Assembly (NCBI GenBank): GCA_900299395.1
Contig: OMJO01000022.1
Location: 1-34,542 of the forward strand
Reading direction: 5' to 3'
DNA: 34,542 nucleotides
Origin: a bacterium
GTDB taxonomy: Bacteria > Patescibacteriota > Saccharimonadia > Saccharimonadales > OMJO01
Within the stretch, counting starts at the first letter, position 1; each line of letters starts with the position of its first letter. The notes below the pieces were generated by a model. It saw only the letters and a list, made by a program, of their open reading frames with translations. It had not been told where the DNA came from and made no database searches. Below, one piece after another: positions 22,503 through 30,491 of the stretch. The translations under genes were made by a program, and so were the position numbers.

Positions 22503-23204
22503 TTAAAAGTTTACTGCCGGTCTTGTCGTTCGTATTTCTTTTCTGATAGTTGCAAGGTCGGGTACGTATTCCGCAAGTTCATCCCAAAAACGTGTCCCAT
22601 GGGCCATAATTCGAGTGTGTACGAGCTCGTGCAAGAGCACATAGTCAATAAGCCGCCATGGCAGCTGCATCAAGTAGCAGTTAAGTGTGATGTTTTTATG
22701 GCTATCACAGCTACCCCAACGACTGGATAAACGCTTAATAGTCACTGACTTATACGCAAACCCATGGGCTTCTGCAAGTTGTGCAAGTCTACCCGGTAGT
22801 AGACTCTCCGCTTCGTACTTAAGTGCACGAATTATAGCTTTGTGAGCAGCGCCTTGGACGCGCTTGTCGTTTTTATCGTATCCCGCAGGTACATGCACGA
22901 CAATTTCATTACCGCGTATGTTGGTACGTGGTGTTGAGATGCGTTCATTTGGCAAAAAAACAAGATGATGAGCTTTTCCGATAGACGTTTTATCCTGCAG
23001 TGGCGCAATATCGGGCCGATGTTTTGTGATCCACGAAGCCCGTGCCAAGGCGAAATTAGCCGCCATATGGTACGGCGCCCACGGTGGTAGTGTTACCTTT
23101 ACTTCCCCGCGACTATTTATACTGATACGGAGGCTTTTATTGCCTCGTCTTTTTTGCAGAGTGACGATGCCTATTCCTGGCAAGTCGACACGTTTCACGG
23201 CCAT
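22503..23204 (-). CDS. YgjP-like zinc metallopeptidase family (DUF45)
   Basis: A 233-aa protein. The C-terminal half carries the family block SSRWGSC, LNCYLMQLPWRLIDYVLLHELVH and HGTRFWDEL, where HELVH (HExxH) and a later His form the zinc site. The N-terminal half is the beta-rich part typical of the family (RISINSRGEVKVTLPPW). Proposed activities of the family include a metal-dependent peptidase or nucleotide phosphohydrolase; the true substrate is unknown. The start shares one base with the stop of the P-loop kinase (TAATG), so the two are coupled. Confidence 0.88.
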   Translation of the reverse strand: MAVKRVDLPGIGIVTLQKRRGNKSLRISINSRGEVKVTLPPWAPYHMAANFALARASWITKHRPDIAPLQDKTSIGKAHHLVFLPNERISTPRTNIRGNEIVVHVPAGYDKNDKRVQGAAHKAIIRALKYEAESLLPGRLAQLAEAHGFAYKSVTIKRLSSRWGSCDSHKNITLNCYLMQLPWRLIDYVLLHELVHTRIMAHGTRFWDELAEYVPDLATIRKEIRTTRPAVNF

Positions 23205-23866
23205 TAGCGGATAGTAATATTGCGTCGAGATTGATCAACACGTCCACGCAGTGCGGTAGGGACGAGATTGACCAAACCGGGCTTCACCAGTCCTTCAGTC
23301 GCTTCAGTTGCGCCAATTAGCCCTAAGGAATGAAGTTTTTTGAGAGCTGCTGCACGTTGTGTCTGGAAGTGATGCTTTCCACTTACGACAAAATAATCTT
23401 CAGTTTTTTGCGGATTTTGCATTCGGCTAGTGACGTCTTCGAAAGTTGTTCTGTCCATTGCAACAGCATATTTATCATCAGTTTTTCGTCGATCCCGTTT
23501 CACGACGCGCTCAAAGGCACTTTCAACGTCAATTTGCAGCCATACCATCACTGTCTGCGCTTTTGCTTTTCGAGCCATATCTCGCAGCGCACGCCGCTGT
23601 GCAAAGCGAGAAGCATTTATGTCATAGATAACACTTACGCCTGCGTTCAAAAACTCTTCAGCCATATATTCGGACAGATGATTAACCACTTCGTTCTCTT
23701 GCTTGGTATAACTGGGCTCCTCAAAAAGTTCAAAGCGGAATCTGTCAGCCTGTACATGAGCTGCATGAAGTTCTTCAGCAAGTTGTCGCGCAAAGAACGT
23801 TTTCCCAGAACCTGGGTACCCATATAGGAGTATCAAAGTCGGCATGTTTAATACAGTCTTGCTCAT
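23204..23866 (-). CDS. P-loop ATPase/kinase of the zeta-toxin/AAA_33 type
   Basis: A 220-aa protein with Walker A GYPGSGKT (16-23), an acidic switch QADRFRFELFEE, and a LID-like arginine cluster (RVVKRDRRKTDDKY). The pattern fits small kinases that phosphorylate nucleotides, sugars or RNA ends (AAA_33 group). There is no antitoxin gene, so a housekeeping kinase is more likely than a toxin. The open frame extends upstream to 24130, but it would run antisense through tRNA-Trp; ATG23866 begins the P-loop fold correctly. TATACA lies 8 nt before it. Confidence 0.8.
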   Translation of the reverse strand: MSKTVLNMPTLILLYGYPGSGKTFFARQLAEELHAAHVQADRFRFELFEEPSYTKQENEVVNHLSEYMAEEFLNAGVSVIYDINASRFAQRRALRDMARKAKAQTVMVWLQIDVESAFERVVKRDRRKTDDKYAVAMDRTTFEDVTSRMQNPQKTEDYFVVSGKHHFQTQRAAALKKLHSLGLIGATEATEGLVKPGLVNLVPTALRGRVDQSRRNITIR

Positions 23867-23874
23867 TACACTAT

Positions 23875-23880
23875 TGTATA
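23875..23880 (-). promoter_or_regulatory. -10 box of the P-loop kinase gene
   Basis: TATACA (minus strand), 8 nt from ATG23866, overlapping TACAAT shifted by 2 nt. No ribosome binding site; the -35 (TTTATT at 17 nt) is weak. Confidence 0.4.
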
Positions 23881-23968
23881 CCAGATTTTCAAGATTAAAT
23901 AAAGAGTTACATAGGTGACAAGATCGATAAAATATCGTAAGCTTGCTGCTGTAACCATTATTGGCTGT

Positions 23969-24044
23969 AGGGGAGTAGCTCAGCTGGTAGAGTGACGGTC
24001 TCCAAAACCGTAGGTCGCAGGTTCGATCCCTGTCTCCCCTGCCA
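23969..24044 (+). tRNA. tRNA-Trp (CCA)
   Basis: Acceptor AGGGGAG pairs with CTCCCCT; the D arm, the anticodon arm ACGGT-CTCCAAA-ACCGT with anticodon CCA at 24002-24004, and the T arm GCAGGTTCGATCCCTG-like are all present. The 3' CCA is encoded. A T-run follows directly and may act as terminator. It is on the opposite strand from its neighbours. A single CCA-anticodon tRNA fits the standard code, with UGA as stop. Confidence 0.97.
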
Positions 24045-24095
24045 TTTTTTATTTGATACTTAAAAAAATAGTCGTGTGTGTAAAAACGAGGAGCC

Positions 24096-24302
24096 TTAGC
24101 CCTTGCGAGGCTTGACTTCGTTGCGCCCAAGACTTTTCTTGGTTTCTACGTAGAGTACGTGCTTGCGCAGTACAGGGTCGTACTTCCGTAACTGAAGCTT
24201 ATCAGGAGTGTTCTGAGTATTTTTAACCGTATAGTAGTGGCGGTGACCACTCTCTTCAGAAACAAGACCAACAGTCTTTCGCTTACCTTGTTTTTTTGCC
24301 AT
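24096..24302 (-). CDS. rpmG: Ribosomal protein bL33, cysteine-free form
   Basis: A 68-aa bL33: the N-terminus MAKKQGKRKTVGLVSEESG, the central YYTVKNTQNTPDKLQLRKYDP and LYVETKK match the family. All zinc-ribbon cysteines are absent (the C-minus form), and a C-terminal tail of about 12 residues (GRNEVKPRKG) is added. GAGG lies 6 nt before ATG24302. It follows the tRNA cluster and a short PspC-like frame whose end overlaps its start. Confidence 0.95.
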   Translation of the reverse strand: MAKKQGKRKTVGLVSEESGHRHYYTVKNTQNTPDKLQLRKYDPVLRKHVLYVETKKSLGRNEVKPRKG

Positions 24303-24405
24303 GTGTAACCTCGCTCTTCTTAGGAATGATAATCGATGAAACAATGCCGCCGCCGCAGACGCCATCAATTTTTTTATCAGTGTCAGACTTGTATAGTCTT
24401 TTCAT
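24283..24405 (-). pseudogene. PspC-like N-terminal fragment, 40 codons
   Basis: ATG24405 opens a 40-codon frame whose first 19 residues (MKRLYKSDTDKKIDGVCGG) are a close match to the start of the PspC stress-response membrane protein family. The following residues (GIVSSIIIPKKSEV) do not continue the PspC fold, and the frame runs 20 nt into rpmG in another frame before TAA. It is either a decayed remnant or a short peptide that leads into rpmG. A promoter sits 9 nt before the ATG. Confidence 0.5.
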
Positions 24406-24414
24406 AACCAGGCA

Positions 24415-24443
24415 ATTTTAACAGATAAAAGTGAATAATTCAA
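24415..24443 (-). promoter_or_regulatory. Promoter ahead of the PspC-like frame and rpmG
   Basis: Minus strand TTGAAT (24438-24443), 17-nt spacer, TAAAAT (24415-24420), directly after tRNA-Thr. ATG24405 is 9 nt further, giving leaderless geometry for the short frame and a leader of about 105 nt for rpmG. Confidence 0.65.
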
Positions 24444-24449
24444 CAGTTA

Positions 24450-24524
<75 letters not shown>

Positions 24525-24529
24525 CCATC

Positions 24530-24614
24530 TGGTGCAGGGAGAGGGATTCGAACCCCCGAAGGCTGAGCCGTCTGATTTACAGTCAGATGTGTTTGACCGC
24601 TTCACTATCCCTGC
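24530..24614 (-). tRNA. tRNA-Tyr (GTA)
   Basis: An 85-nt tRNA with the long variable arm of bacterial tRNA-Tyr. Acceptor GCAGGGA with TCCCTGC, anticodon loop CTGTAAA with GTA at 24578-24580, and encoded CCA. It is 5 nt from tRNA-Thr(GGT). Confidence 0.97.
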
Positions 24615-24615
24615 A

Positions 24616-24691
24616 TGGAGCCGGCGGAGGGAGTCGAACCCACGACCCGCTGTTTACAAAACAGCCGCTCTGGCCACTGAGCTACGCCGGC
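24616..24691 (-). tRNA. tRNA-Thr (TGT)
   Basis: Acceptor GCCGGCG with CGCCGGC, anticodon stem GCTGT/ACAGC with loop TTTGTAA and anticodon TGT, and encoded CCA. The T stem (GTGGG/CCCTC) has one U-U mismatch. It is 1 nt from tRNA-Tyr, so the cluster is one transcript. Confidence 0.94.
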
Positions 24692-24724
24692 ATAAAGTAC
24701 CGAGAAAGTGTATCAAAACAGAGG

Positions 24725-25378
24725 TTAAATGACAACCCGCTTAGGGCGCAGCATACGTTTTGGTTTGCCTGCCGGAACAATAAGCTTCTTCAGATGATCC
24801 TTAGCAATGTCAGCTTCAGCTGGCATATTGAGATTTTCGTAGGTACGAATGAGCAACGAGTAGCTTTCTTGGTTTGGCTCGAGTTCAACCGCCCGCTCAA
24901 GCTCCTGTAGCATTAATTTAGTGTTGCCGAGTTTTTCTTGAACTTTGGCATACGCAATGTGCCTTGCCGCTAACTCTTCTTCAAGCTTTAAGGCCTGCTC
25001 AAAGGCCGTTGCGGCCTTTGTATAATTTTCAGTTTCGTAATAAATAAGCCCGAGATTATGTAAGCTCGATGCGGTTGGCTCAATACTACTAGCGATCTCA
25101 AAACAGTCGATGGCATCTTTATACTCTTTTTGTTTTGCATAAAGAATTCCTAAACGATTGTAAGCAGCAGCATTTTTTTGATCAATCTTGAGAATAGTCA
25201 GTAAGGCCTTTTCAGCCCTGAGAAATCGATTCTCACGCATGCCCTGGTGCGCAATATCCCACAGTTTACCCAGCTTGTCGCTTATGCGGCGAGGAAGTAC
25301 TGTCATTTCTTCTTCGCGCACTGCAACACTACGAAATGCGAGTATACCTGCTCCTAGAACTAAAATAAGTTCGTACAT
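24725..25378 (-). CDS. Membrane-anchored TPR protein
   Basis: A 217-aa protein with one N-terminal hydrophobic segment (residues 2-19, LILVLGAGILAFRSVAV) that anchors it, then about four tetratricopeptide repeats: near 49-82 (AEKALLTILKIDQKNAAAYNRLG), 83-115, 116-149 (NYTKAATAFEQALKLEE) and 150-185. TPRs are protein-binding scaffolds; the partner is unknown. The C-terminus is very basic (KPKRMLRPKRVV). It follows the clamp-loader gene by 17 nt and has TATAAT 11 nt before the ATG. Confidence 0.85.
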   Translation of the reverse strand: MYELILVLGAGILAFRSVAVREEEMTVLPRRISDKLGKLWDIAHQGMRENRFLRAEKALLTILKIDQKNAAAYNRLGILYAKQKEYKDAIDCFEIASSIEPTASSLHNLGLIYYETENYTKAATAFEQALKLEEELAARHIAYAKVQEKLGNTKLMLQELERAVELEPNQESYSLLIRTYENLNMPAEADIAKDHLKKLIVPAGKPKRMLRPKRVVI

Positions 25379-25389
25379 ATGTACCGGTA

Positions 25390-25418
25390 ATTATACTACA
25401 AGTTTAGCATCAGGTCAG
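25390..25418 (-). promoter_or_regulatory. Promoter of the TPR gene
   Basis: Minus strand CTGACC (25413-25418), 17-nt spacer, TATAAT (25390-25395), overlapping the end of the preceding gene; the ATG is 11 nt downstream with no ribosome binding site. Confidence 0.6.
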
Positions 25419-26244
25419 TCAGTGCGAGCTTGGTATTCACTGATTCATCAAGTAGTATTTCCGTGCGATGTGATTGCAGCAAGACACGATGCCATCTTTG
25501 TGCATGTTTTGGATCATCAGTTTGCTTAAGTGCGGCGGTTGCTATTTGTTTGAGGGCAGAAAGCAGCTTTCGAGCCTCATCCTTGTTTGCGCCGAGTGTG
25601 TTCACCTCGATAAGTTTCTTATATGTAGTCATCTGGAGAAGTTTTTTTGCTTCTGTAATTTTTTGAATCAAGGGGTGATCATTATCTTCCGATAACAGAG
25701 CTTGCAAAAGGCCAACTTTCCCATCACTTAATGCGTGCGCAACAATAAGGGAACTTTCCGGTTCACTAAAGTATTCTTTGATTGCGTCATAAGATGGTGT
25801 TTTTATGGGTACCGTGGTCACACGTGAGGTTACCGTCGGTAGCAACGACTGAGCCCTATCCGCCAGTAAAATAATAAGTGTGTCCGCTGGAGGTTCTTCA
25901 AGACTCTTGAGAAGTGCGTTCTGTGCTTCAGTGGTCATGGTATTGGCATTTTCGATAATAATGACGCGACGAATAGTGCGCGATCCTGTTGTTCGTAAGC
26001 GCAAAAAGGTTGTGATCGAACGAATCTGGTCAATCCCTACGGGGGTTGTTTGGATGGTCATGAAGTAGGGATAATCTTGAAGTGTTGTAGGGTCAACTGA
26101 GAGGATTTCTGAGGCAGCATCCACTGCTACTGTCATTTTCCCGCTGCCACTACCTCCAGTAATCAGTAATGCGTGTTTTGGTGATTGAACAAATCTCTCA
26201 ATGTCTTGACGAGTTTGTGGGTGTAAGAGTAGTCCCTTTATCAT
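25396..26244 (-). CDS. holB: DNA polymerase III delta-prime-like clamp-loader subunit
   Basis: A 282-aa AAA+ protein. It has a P-loop-like GGSGSGKMT (30-38) in which the Ser/Thr normally directly after Lys is displaced by Met, the switch RVIIIENANTMTTEAQNALLKSLEEPP typical of DnaX/HolB, and a sensor-1-type VTSRVTTVP. The segment after the P-loop lacks the zinc cysteines. Delta-prime is normally a stator that does not hydrolyse ATP, which fits the altered P-loop. It loads the sliding clamp together with DnaX (7827-9242). Its start lies 47 nt inside the rluA-family gene. Confidence 0.85.
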   Translation of the reverse strand: MIKGLLLHPQTRQDIERFVQSPKHALLITGGSGSGKMTVAVDAASEILSVDPTTLQDYPYFMTIQTTPVGIDQIRSITTFLRLRTTGSRTIRRVIIIENANTMTTEAQNALLKSLEEPPADTLIILLADRAQSLLPTVTSRVTTVPIKTPSYDAIKEYFSEPESSLIVAHALSDGKVGLLQALLSEDNDHPLIQKITEAKKLLQMTTYKKLIEVNTLGANKDEARKLLSALKQIATAALKQTDDPKHAQRWHRVLLQSHRTEILLDESVNTKLALTDLMLNL

Positions 26245-27103
26245 GTGTCATCATTGTACGAAATTCTGATGGTATTGGCACTTCAAAAACTTTGCGTGTT
26301 CGTGAAGGCAACGTGATTTCCAGGCTATGCGCGTGTAAAAATAGTCTTTTCGCGGTTGTGCCGCCATAGAGTGCGTCTCCTGTAATTGGGTGGCCCAACT
26401 GCTTCATGTGCACTCTTAGCTGATGTGTCCGGCCCGTTGTTGGCTGCAGTCGCACTAGATCGTGCTCCTCACCTCGCTCTGTCACAAAATAATACGTAGT
26501 GGCCGGTTTTCCTTGAGCACTTGTACGAAACAGCTTTGGTGTCCGGGGGTGTCGCTCGATAGGCATCTCTATAACAGCCTCACTCTCTTGCAAATGCCCG
26601 TCCACAATCGCAAAATATGATTTCTTAACTTTTCGCTGACTAAACTGTTTCTGGAGCCACGAAAGGGCTGCGTGTGTTTTGGCGGCGATGATAACGCCTG
26701 AAGTCGCTCGATCAAGCCGATGTACAATGCCACCACGTTCACCAGACATATCAATAAGCCTATCGTGGATAAAAGTTGCCACAGTCCACTCTGGATTAAA
26801 CGAGCCCTTACTATGAGTAAGAACACCCGTGGGCTTATTCATAACAATACAATCATCGTCTTCGTACAGTATTTCAATGTCCGGTTGTTGAATTGCCTCA
26901 ACGCCGCTAACATCATAATCAATACGCACAACATCATCTGTCCGCATGTGATAGCTTGGCTTCTCTACAACCTTGTTTACCAAAATCTTTTTATCTTCAA
27001 GGAGCTTCTTTACGGACGATCTACTTAAATCAGGAATTTTATTATGAGCAAATACATCGAGTCTTTGTCCAGCCTCGCCTGAATGTACATGGTAGATACT
27101 CAT
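26198..27103 (-). CDS. Pseudouridine synthase, RluA/RluD family
   Basis: A 301-aa enzyme that isomerises uridines in rRNA or tRNA. An S4 RNA-binding domain (residues 12-60, QRLDVFAHNKIPDLSRSSVKKLL) is followed by the catalytic domain with GGIVHRLDRATSG, in which D131 is the nucleophile, and the conserved TGRTHQLRVHMKQLGHPITGD. The S4 domain favours the RluD/RluC group (23S rRNA), but the exact site cannot be told. The start shares one base with the trpS stop, and the 3' end overlaps the clamp-loader gene by 47 nt. Confidence 0.93.
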   Translation of the reverse strand: MSIYHVHSGEAGQRLDVFAHNKIPDLSRSSVKKLLEDKKILVNKVVEKPSYHMRTDDVVRIDYDVSGVEAIQQPDIEILYEDDDCIVMNKPTGVLTHSKGSFNPEWTVATFIHDRLIDMSGERGGIVHRLDRATSGVIIAAKTHAALSWLQKQFSQRKVKKSYFAIVDGHLQESEAVIEMPIERHPRTPKLFRTSAQGKPATTYYFVTERGEEHDLVRLQPTTGRTHQLRVHMKQLGHPITGDALYGGTTAKRLFLHAHSLEITLPSRTRKVFEVPIPSEFRTMMTHDKGTTLTPTNSSRH

Positions 27104-28134
27104 TAGCCCCGCAAACCGACAGCTTTCTGGACAAGGGCGAGTTTCTTGTTTGCAATTGAGTTGAGGGTTTCTTCGGACTTCTTTAATTTATCCGTCAAAG
27201 TCTTGTCTGTAACCTCATCGTAAGCTTTTTGAAAGGTCGTAAGAAATTGCTCAAGTGCTGCTGCAACAGCTGATTTTAATGGCCCGTATTGTGTTTGGCC
27301 TTCATACTGTTTTATGACAGCTTGCAGTCCTTGACCACTGAGAAGAGATAAGATTTGTAGTAGATTACTGATTCCCGGTTGTTTTTCAAGATCGTAATGG
27401 ATCATGCCGATACTGTCAGTAGTAGCACTCATTATTTTTTGTGCTGCTTTTTGGGGCTCATCATGCATAAAGATGATTCCTTTTCCAGATTCATCAGATT
27501 TACTCATTTTTTTCTGAGGATCTTGCAGGTCACGTATACGCAACCCTTGGTCTTTGCCAAAAAAAACATGCTGCTCAGGTGCGGGCTTAGGCAGCGTGAA
27601 CAGTTCGCCGAACTTATTATTCATACGCTGCGCAATGTCCCGCGTAAACTCTAGGTGTTGAGTTTGATCGTCACCGACAGGTACATAGGTAGTGTCATAC
27701 AGTAAAATATCGGCTGCCATCAGTGGTGGGTAATTTAGTAGTGCCATGCTGACCCGATCGGTGCCGATCTTGGCAGATTTGTCTTTATACTGTGTCATAC
27801 GCCCCATTTCACCAACACCAGTAAAGCAGTCAAGGATATGCATTAGCTCCGAATGCGCTGGGATGTAGCTTTCTCTGAATAAAAAGATGTCTTCTTGTTC
27901 TATCGGCAGCCCAGCCGCAATGTATGTACGTAAATTATCTTGGATCTGATCGTGTAGTTTTGTGTGGTCAATTGGGGTAGAAAAGCTATGCAGATCAGCC
28001 ATCATTAGCAGGATCTGGTATGTACCAGCTTGTTTTTTTGCCATATCAATTAAGGGCAACAATGCACCAAAGTAGTTGCCAATGTGTAGGTCGTTATTGG
28101 CCCTAAGACCGGTTAATATGGCTGGTTTACTCAT
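27103..28134 (-). CDS. trpS: Tryptophanyl-tRNA synthetase
   Basis: A 343-aa class I enzyme that charges tRNA-Trp (also in this window). HIGN is at residues 17-20 and KMSKS at 209-213; GDDQTQHLEFTRDIAQR is the family block contacting ATP and Trp. The C-terminus is the usual helical anticodon-binding part. Promoter TCGAAA-17-TATAAT lies so close that only about 3 nt of leader remain, and no ribosome binding site is seen. Confidence 0.97.
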   Translation of the reverse strand: MSKPAILTGLRANNDLHIGNYFGALLPLIDMAKKQAGTYQILLMMADLHSFSTPIDHTKLHDQIQDNLRTYIAAGLPIEQEDIFLFRESYIPAHSELMHILDCFTGVGEMGRMTQYKDKSAKIGTDRVSMALLNYPPLMAADILLYDTTYVPVGDDQTQHLEFTRDIAQRMNNKFGELFTLPKPAPEQHVFFGKDQGLRIRDLQDPQKKMSKSDESGKGIIFMHDEPQKAAQKIMSATTDSIGMIHYDLEKQPGISNLLQILSLLSGQGLQAVIKQYEGQTQYGPLKSAVAAALEQFLTTFQKAYDEVTDKTLTDKLKKSEETLNSIANKKLALVQKAVGLRG

Positions 28135-28143
28135 AACAGAGTT

Positions 28144-28172
28144 ATTATAGCCTAATCAGAGCAGTATTTCGA
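28144..28172 (-). promoter_or_regulatory. Promoter of trpS, leaderless geometry
   Basis: Minus strand TCGAAA (28167-28172), 17-nt spacer, TATAAT (28144-28149), with 9 nt to ATG28134. Confidence 0.7.
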
Positions 28173-28194
28173 CTGATGCGAAGCTGAAGACGGG

Positions 28195-28593
28195 TTAACG
28201 CTTGGTGAACTGACGTTGTTTACGGGCACCCTTGAGACCGAACTTCTTGCGTTCTTTCTCGCGAGGGTCGCGGCCAAGCAGTTCAGCACGGCGCAGCGTG
28301 CTCTTAAGGTCTTCATTCATGAGGGCAAGTGCCTTAGCAATGCCAAGACGAATGGCTTCAGCTTGGCCATGGTGTCCACCACCGCTTACAACAACCGTAA
28401 CGTCATATTTATTTTCAATTTCTAGGGCAGCGAAGGGCTTCTGTAGCTCATTAAGCAAAGACTTGCTAGTCGCAAAATATTCATGTGCAGGGGCATTGTT
28501 AATAGTGATACTCCCCTTTCCATTCATAAGACGGACCCGTGCAGTCGCGCTTTTGCGACGTCCTAGTGCGTAATAATAGTTCTTGGCAGCCAT
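28195..28593 (-). CDS. rpsI: Ribosomal protein uS9
   Basis: A 132-aa uS9. The start YYYALGRRKSATARVRLMNGKG, the central VVSGGGHHGQAEAIRLGIAKAL and the basic tail ending RKQRQFTKR, which reaches the P site and contacts tRNA, are all present. It overlaps the rplM stop by 1 nt. Last gene of the infA-to-rpsI block; no strong terminator is seen before the trpS promoter. Confidence 0.98.
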   Translation of the reverse strand: MAAKNYYYALGRRKSATARVRLMNGKGSITINNAPAHEYFATSKSLLNELQKPFAALEIENKYDVTVVVSGGGHHGQAEAIRLGIAKALALMNEDLKSTLRRAELLGRDPREKERKKFGLKGARKQRQFTKR

Positions 28594-29033
28594 TATGAAC
28601 CTACTTTCACTGAGAATTCTTTAGGATTTTGTGCTTCATGCTTGTGGTCTGCGTCAACGTATACTTTTAGTCTCTTTAGGCGTTCATCTCGCAATTTGTT
28701 GACCGGTAACATACCGCGGACAGCTTTAGTAATAACTTGTGTTGGATCTTTAGCCATAAGTTCATTGAGGGTTGCCGACTTAATGCCGCCTGGGTAATGT
28801 GAGTGGCGATAGTATACTTTCTTTTCACCCTTGTTGCCTGTTGTTACCAAGCTCCCGGCATTGATAACTATCACGTAGTCACCACAGTCGATGTGATGTG
28901 TAAACATAGGTTTACCCTTGCCGGTTAACAGGGTGGCGACTTGGGTAGCAATGCGGCCTAATGGGGCTTTACTGGCGTCAACCACGTACCACTCGCGTTT
29001 TACATCGCTTGGTTTTGCACTAAAAGTCTTCAT
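28593..29033 (-). CDS. rplM: Ribosomal protein uL13
   Basis: A 146-aa early-assembly protein of the large subunit. Family marks are REWYVVDASKAPLGRIATQVATLLTGKGK, the HIDCGDYVIVINA block and the VRGMLPVNKLRDERLKRLKVY motif. It is always paired with rpsI, here with a 1-nt overlap, and shares one base with the rplQ stop. Confidence 0.98.
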   Translation of the reverse strand: MKTFSAKPSDVKREWYVVDASKAPLGRIATQVATLLTGKGKPMFTHHIDCGDYVIVINAGSLVTTGNKGEKKVYYRHSHYPGGIKSATLNELMAKDPTQVITKAVRGMLPVNKLRDERLKRLKVYVDADHKHEAQNPKEFSVKVGS

Positions 29034-29524
29034 TATTTAGCCTCTTTCTTCACAGCTGTAGCTTTGGTTGTCGCTGGTTTCTTGCGCGTCGTAGTAGTTG
29101 TCTTAGGCTTTGCTGGTGCTACCTTTTTAGCAGGAGCGGCTGCTTTAGCTACCGGTGCTTCTTTCAGGTCATCAACAAAGCTTACACGTGCCAACTGTGC
29201 GTTATCACCGCGGCGCAAGCCAAGGCGTTCAATTCGCAGGTGACCACTTGTGCGACCCTTCAGTTCGGGTGCAATTTCATCAACAAGCTTGTGGGCGCTT
29301 TCCAGGGTGTGCAACGCACTGATAATTTGTCTTCGATTGTGCAAATCGCCTTTTTTCGCCTTTGTAATCAAGCGCTCGACATACGGCACAACTTCTTTGG
29401 CCTTTTCTCGGGTAGTTTCAATAGACTCGTACTTGATAAGTGAGTCCGCCAAGCCTTGGATCAGTGCTTCGCGCTGATCTCGCTCTCTGTGAAACTTCCT
29501 GCCTCGATATCCGTGCCGATGCAT
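29033..29524 (-). CDS. rplQ: Ribosomal protein bL17 with Ala/Lys/Thr tail
   Basis: The 163-aa protein has a standard bL17 core (MHRHGYRGRKFHRERDQREALI, then TTREKAKEVVPYVERLITKAKKG) to about residue 115, followed by a 45-residue low-complexity tail rich in Ala, Lys, Pro and Thr. It follows rpoA by 2 nt, the usual bacterial order. Confidence 0.97.
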   Translation of the reverse strand: MHRHGYRGRKFHRERDQREALIQGLADSLIKYESIETTREKAKEVVPYVERLITKAKKGDLHNRRQIISALHTLESAHKLVDEIAPELKGRTSGHLRIERLGLRRGDNAQLARVSFVDDLKEAPVAKAAAPAKKVAPAKPKTTTTTRKKPATTKATAVKKEAK

Positions 29525-29526
29525 TA

Positions 29527-30471
29527 CTAAAGCTCCAACTCCGCCATTTTTTCTTTAACTTCATCGAGTGCTTTGCTGCCAAAACCCTTTAGCTCACGGA
29601 GTTCGGTGTCTCCAAGGCTAAATAAATCTTTCAGTGTGTGAATGTCATTATTAATGAGGGCATTCGTCGTGCGTGCTGACAGGTTCAGGTCTTCAATGGA
29701 AGTGTTCAGCTCAGTAATATCGTCTGACTCATCAGCTTGGGCTTCAGCGTTCGCGTGTCCTAGTGGTGCAGCGGCTTCTACACGCGTTTGACCAGCAAGA
29801 GCAGTGTATTGGTTAACAAGGATAGCTGCGGCTTCTTCGAAAACATCACGCGGCGTAATAGACCCGTCAGTATCTACAGTGAGGATAAGCTTGTCAAGGT
29901 TAGTGATCTGACCAACACGGGTGTTCTCTACCTTGTATCGAACACGAAGTACAGGGCTAAAGACTGCGTCAACGGCAATCATGTCACTAGCTTTCTTGGC
30001 TGAGCCCTCTTCAATCGTGCGATAGCCGCGGCCTGTCTCGACAACGATGTCCATAACAAGTGATGCCTTGTCATCATCGATGGTAGCTATAACGTGATCC
30101 TTGCCGACCACTTCAACATCAGCTGTCGCTTGAATATCTTTAGCTGTTACAGCACCTTTGCCTTTTTTTACAATTCGTAATGTGTGTATATCATTATCAC
30201 CAAAAACGCGGAAACGGAGGCCTTTGAGATTCAGCATAATATCAACGACATCTTCTTTGACGCCTTTGACAGTAGTAAATTCGTGGGTTGCGCCTTCAAC
30301 CTTGAAAGCAGTGACAGCGGCACCGGCAATGCTGGAGAGAAGCACGCGTCGTAAGCTATTACCAAGAGTCATGCCGTATCCTGTGTGTAACGGTTCAATG
30401 GTAAATGTTGCGCTCGTGGCGCTGTGGTCGTCTGTGCTGACGAGTCCTGGTGTGTGGATGTTTTTTGACAT
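29527..30471 (-). CDS. rpoA: RNA polymerase subunit alpha
   Basis: A 314-aa alpha subunit. The N-terminal dimerisation and assembly domain carries TIEPLHTGYGMTLGNSLRRVLLSSIAGAAVTA; the linker (about 235-250) is acidic; the C-terminal domain with LSARTTNALINNDIHTLKDLFSL and ELKGFGSKALDEVKEKM holds the helix-hairpin-helix that contacts UP elements and activators. It is 20 nt from rpsD. Confidence 0.98.
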   Translation of the reverse strand: MSKNIHTPGLVSTDDHSATSATFTIEPLHTGYGMTLGNSLRRVLLSSIAGAAVTAFKVEGATHEFTTVKGVKEDVVDIMLNLKGLRFRVFGDNDIHTLRIVKKGKGAVTAKDIQATADVEVVGKDHVIATIDDDKASLVMDIVVETGRGYRTIEEGSAKKASDMIAVDAVFSPVLRVRYKVENTRVGQITNLDKLILTVDTDGSITPRDVFEEAAAILVNQYTALAGQTRVEAAAPLGHANAEAQADESDDITELNTSIEDLNLSARTTNALINNDIHTLKDLFSLGDTELRELKGFGSKALDEVKEKMAELEL

Positions 30472-30491
30472 AAGGTTACTCCTTGCCTCTC

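Noticed and set aside
23204-23866. Zeta-type toxin of a toxin-antitoxin pair
   Set aside because: No epsilon-like antitoxin gene is next to it; the coupled neighbour is a YgjP-like metalloprotein.
23925-23937. Short palindrome CGATA-AAA-TATCG before tRNA-Trp
   Set aside because: A 5-bp AT-rich palindrome is expected by chance and no partner copy is seen.
23867-24130. N-terminal extension of the P-loop kinase frame
   Set aside because: The extension runs antisense through tRNA-Trp and has no family similarity; ATG23866 starts the fold.
24532-24910. Plus-strand frames across the tRNA cluster with the phrase GGSRTHDPLFTKQPLW and similar
   Set aside because: These are known artefact translations of the antisense of tRNA genes.
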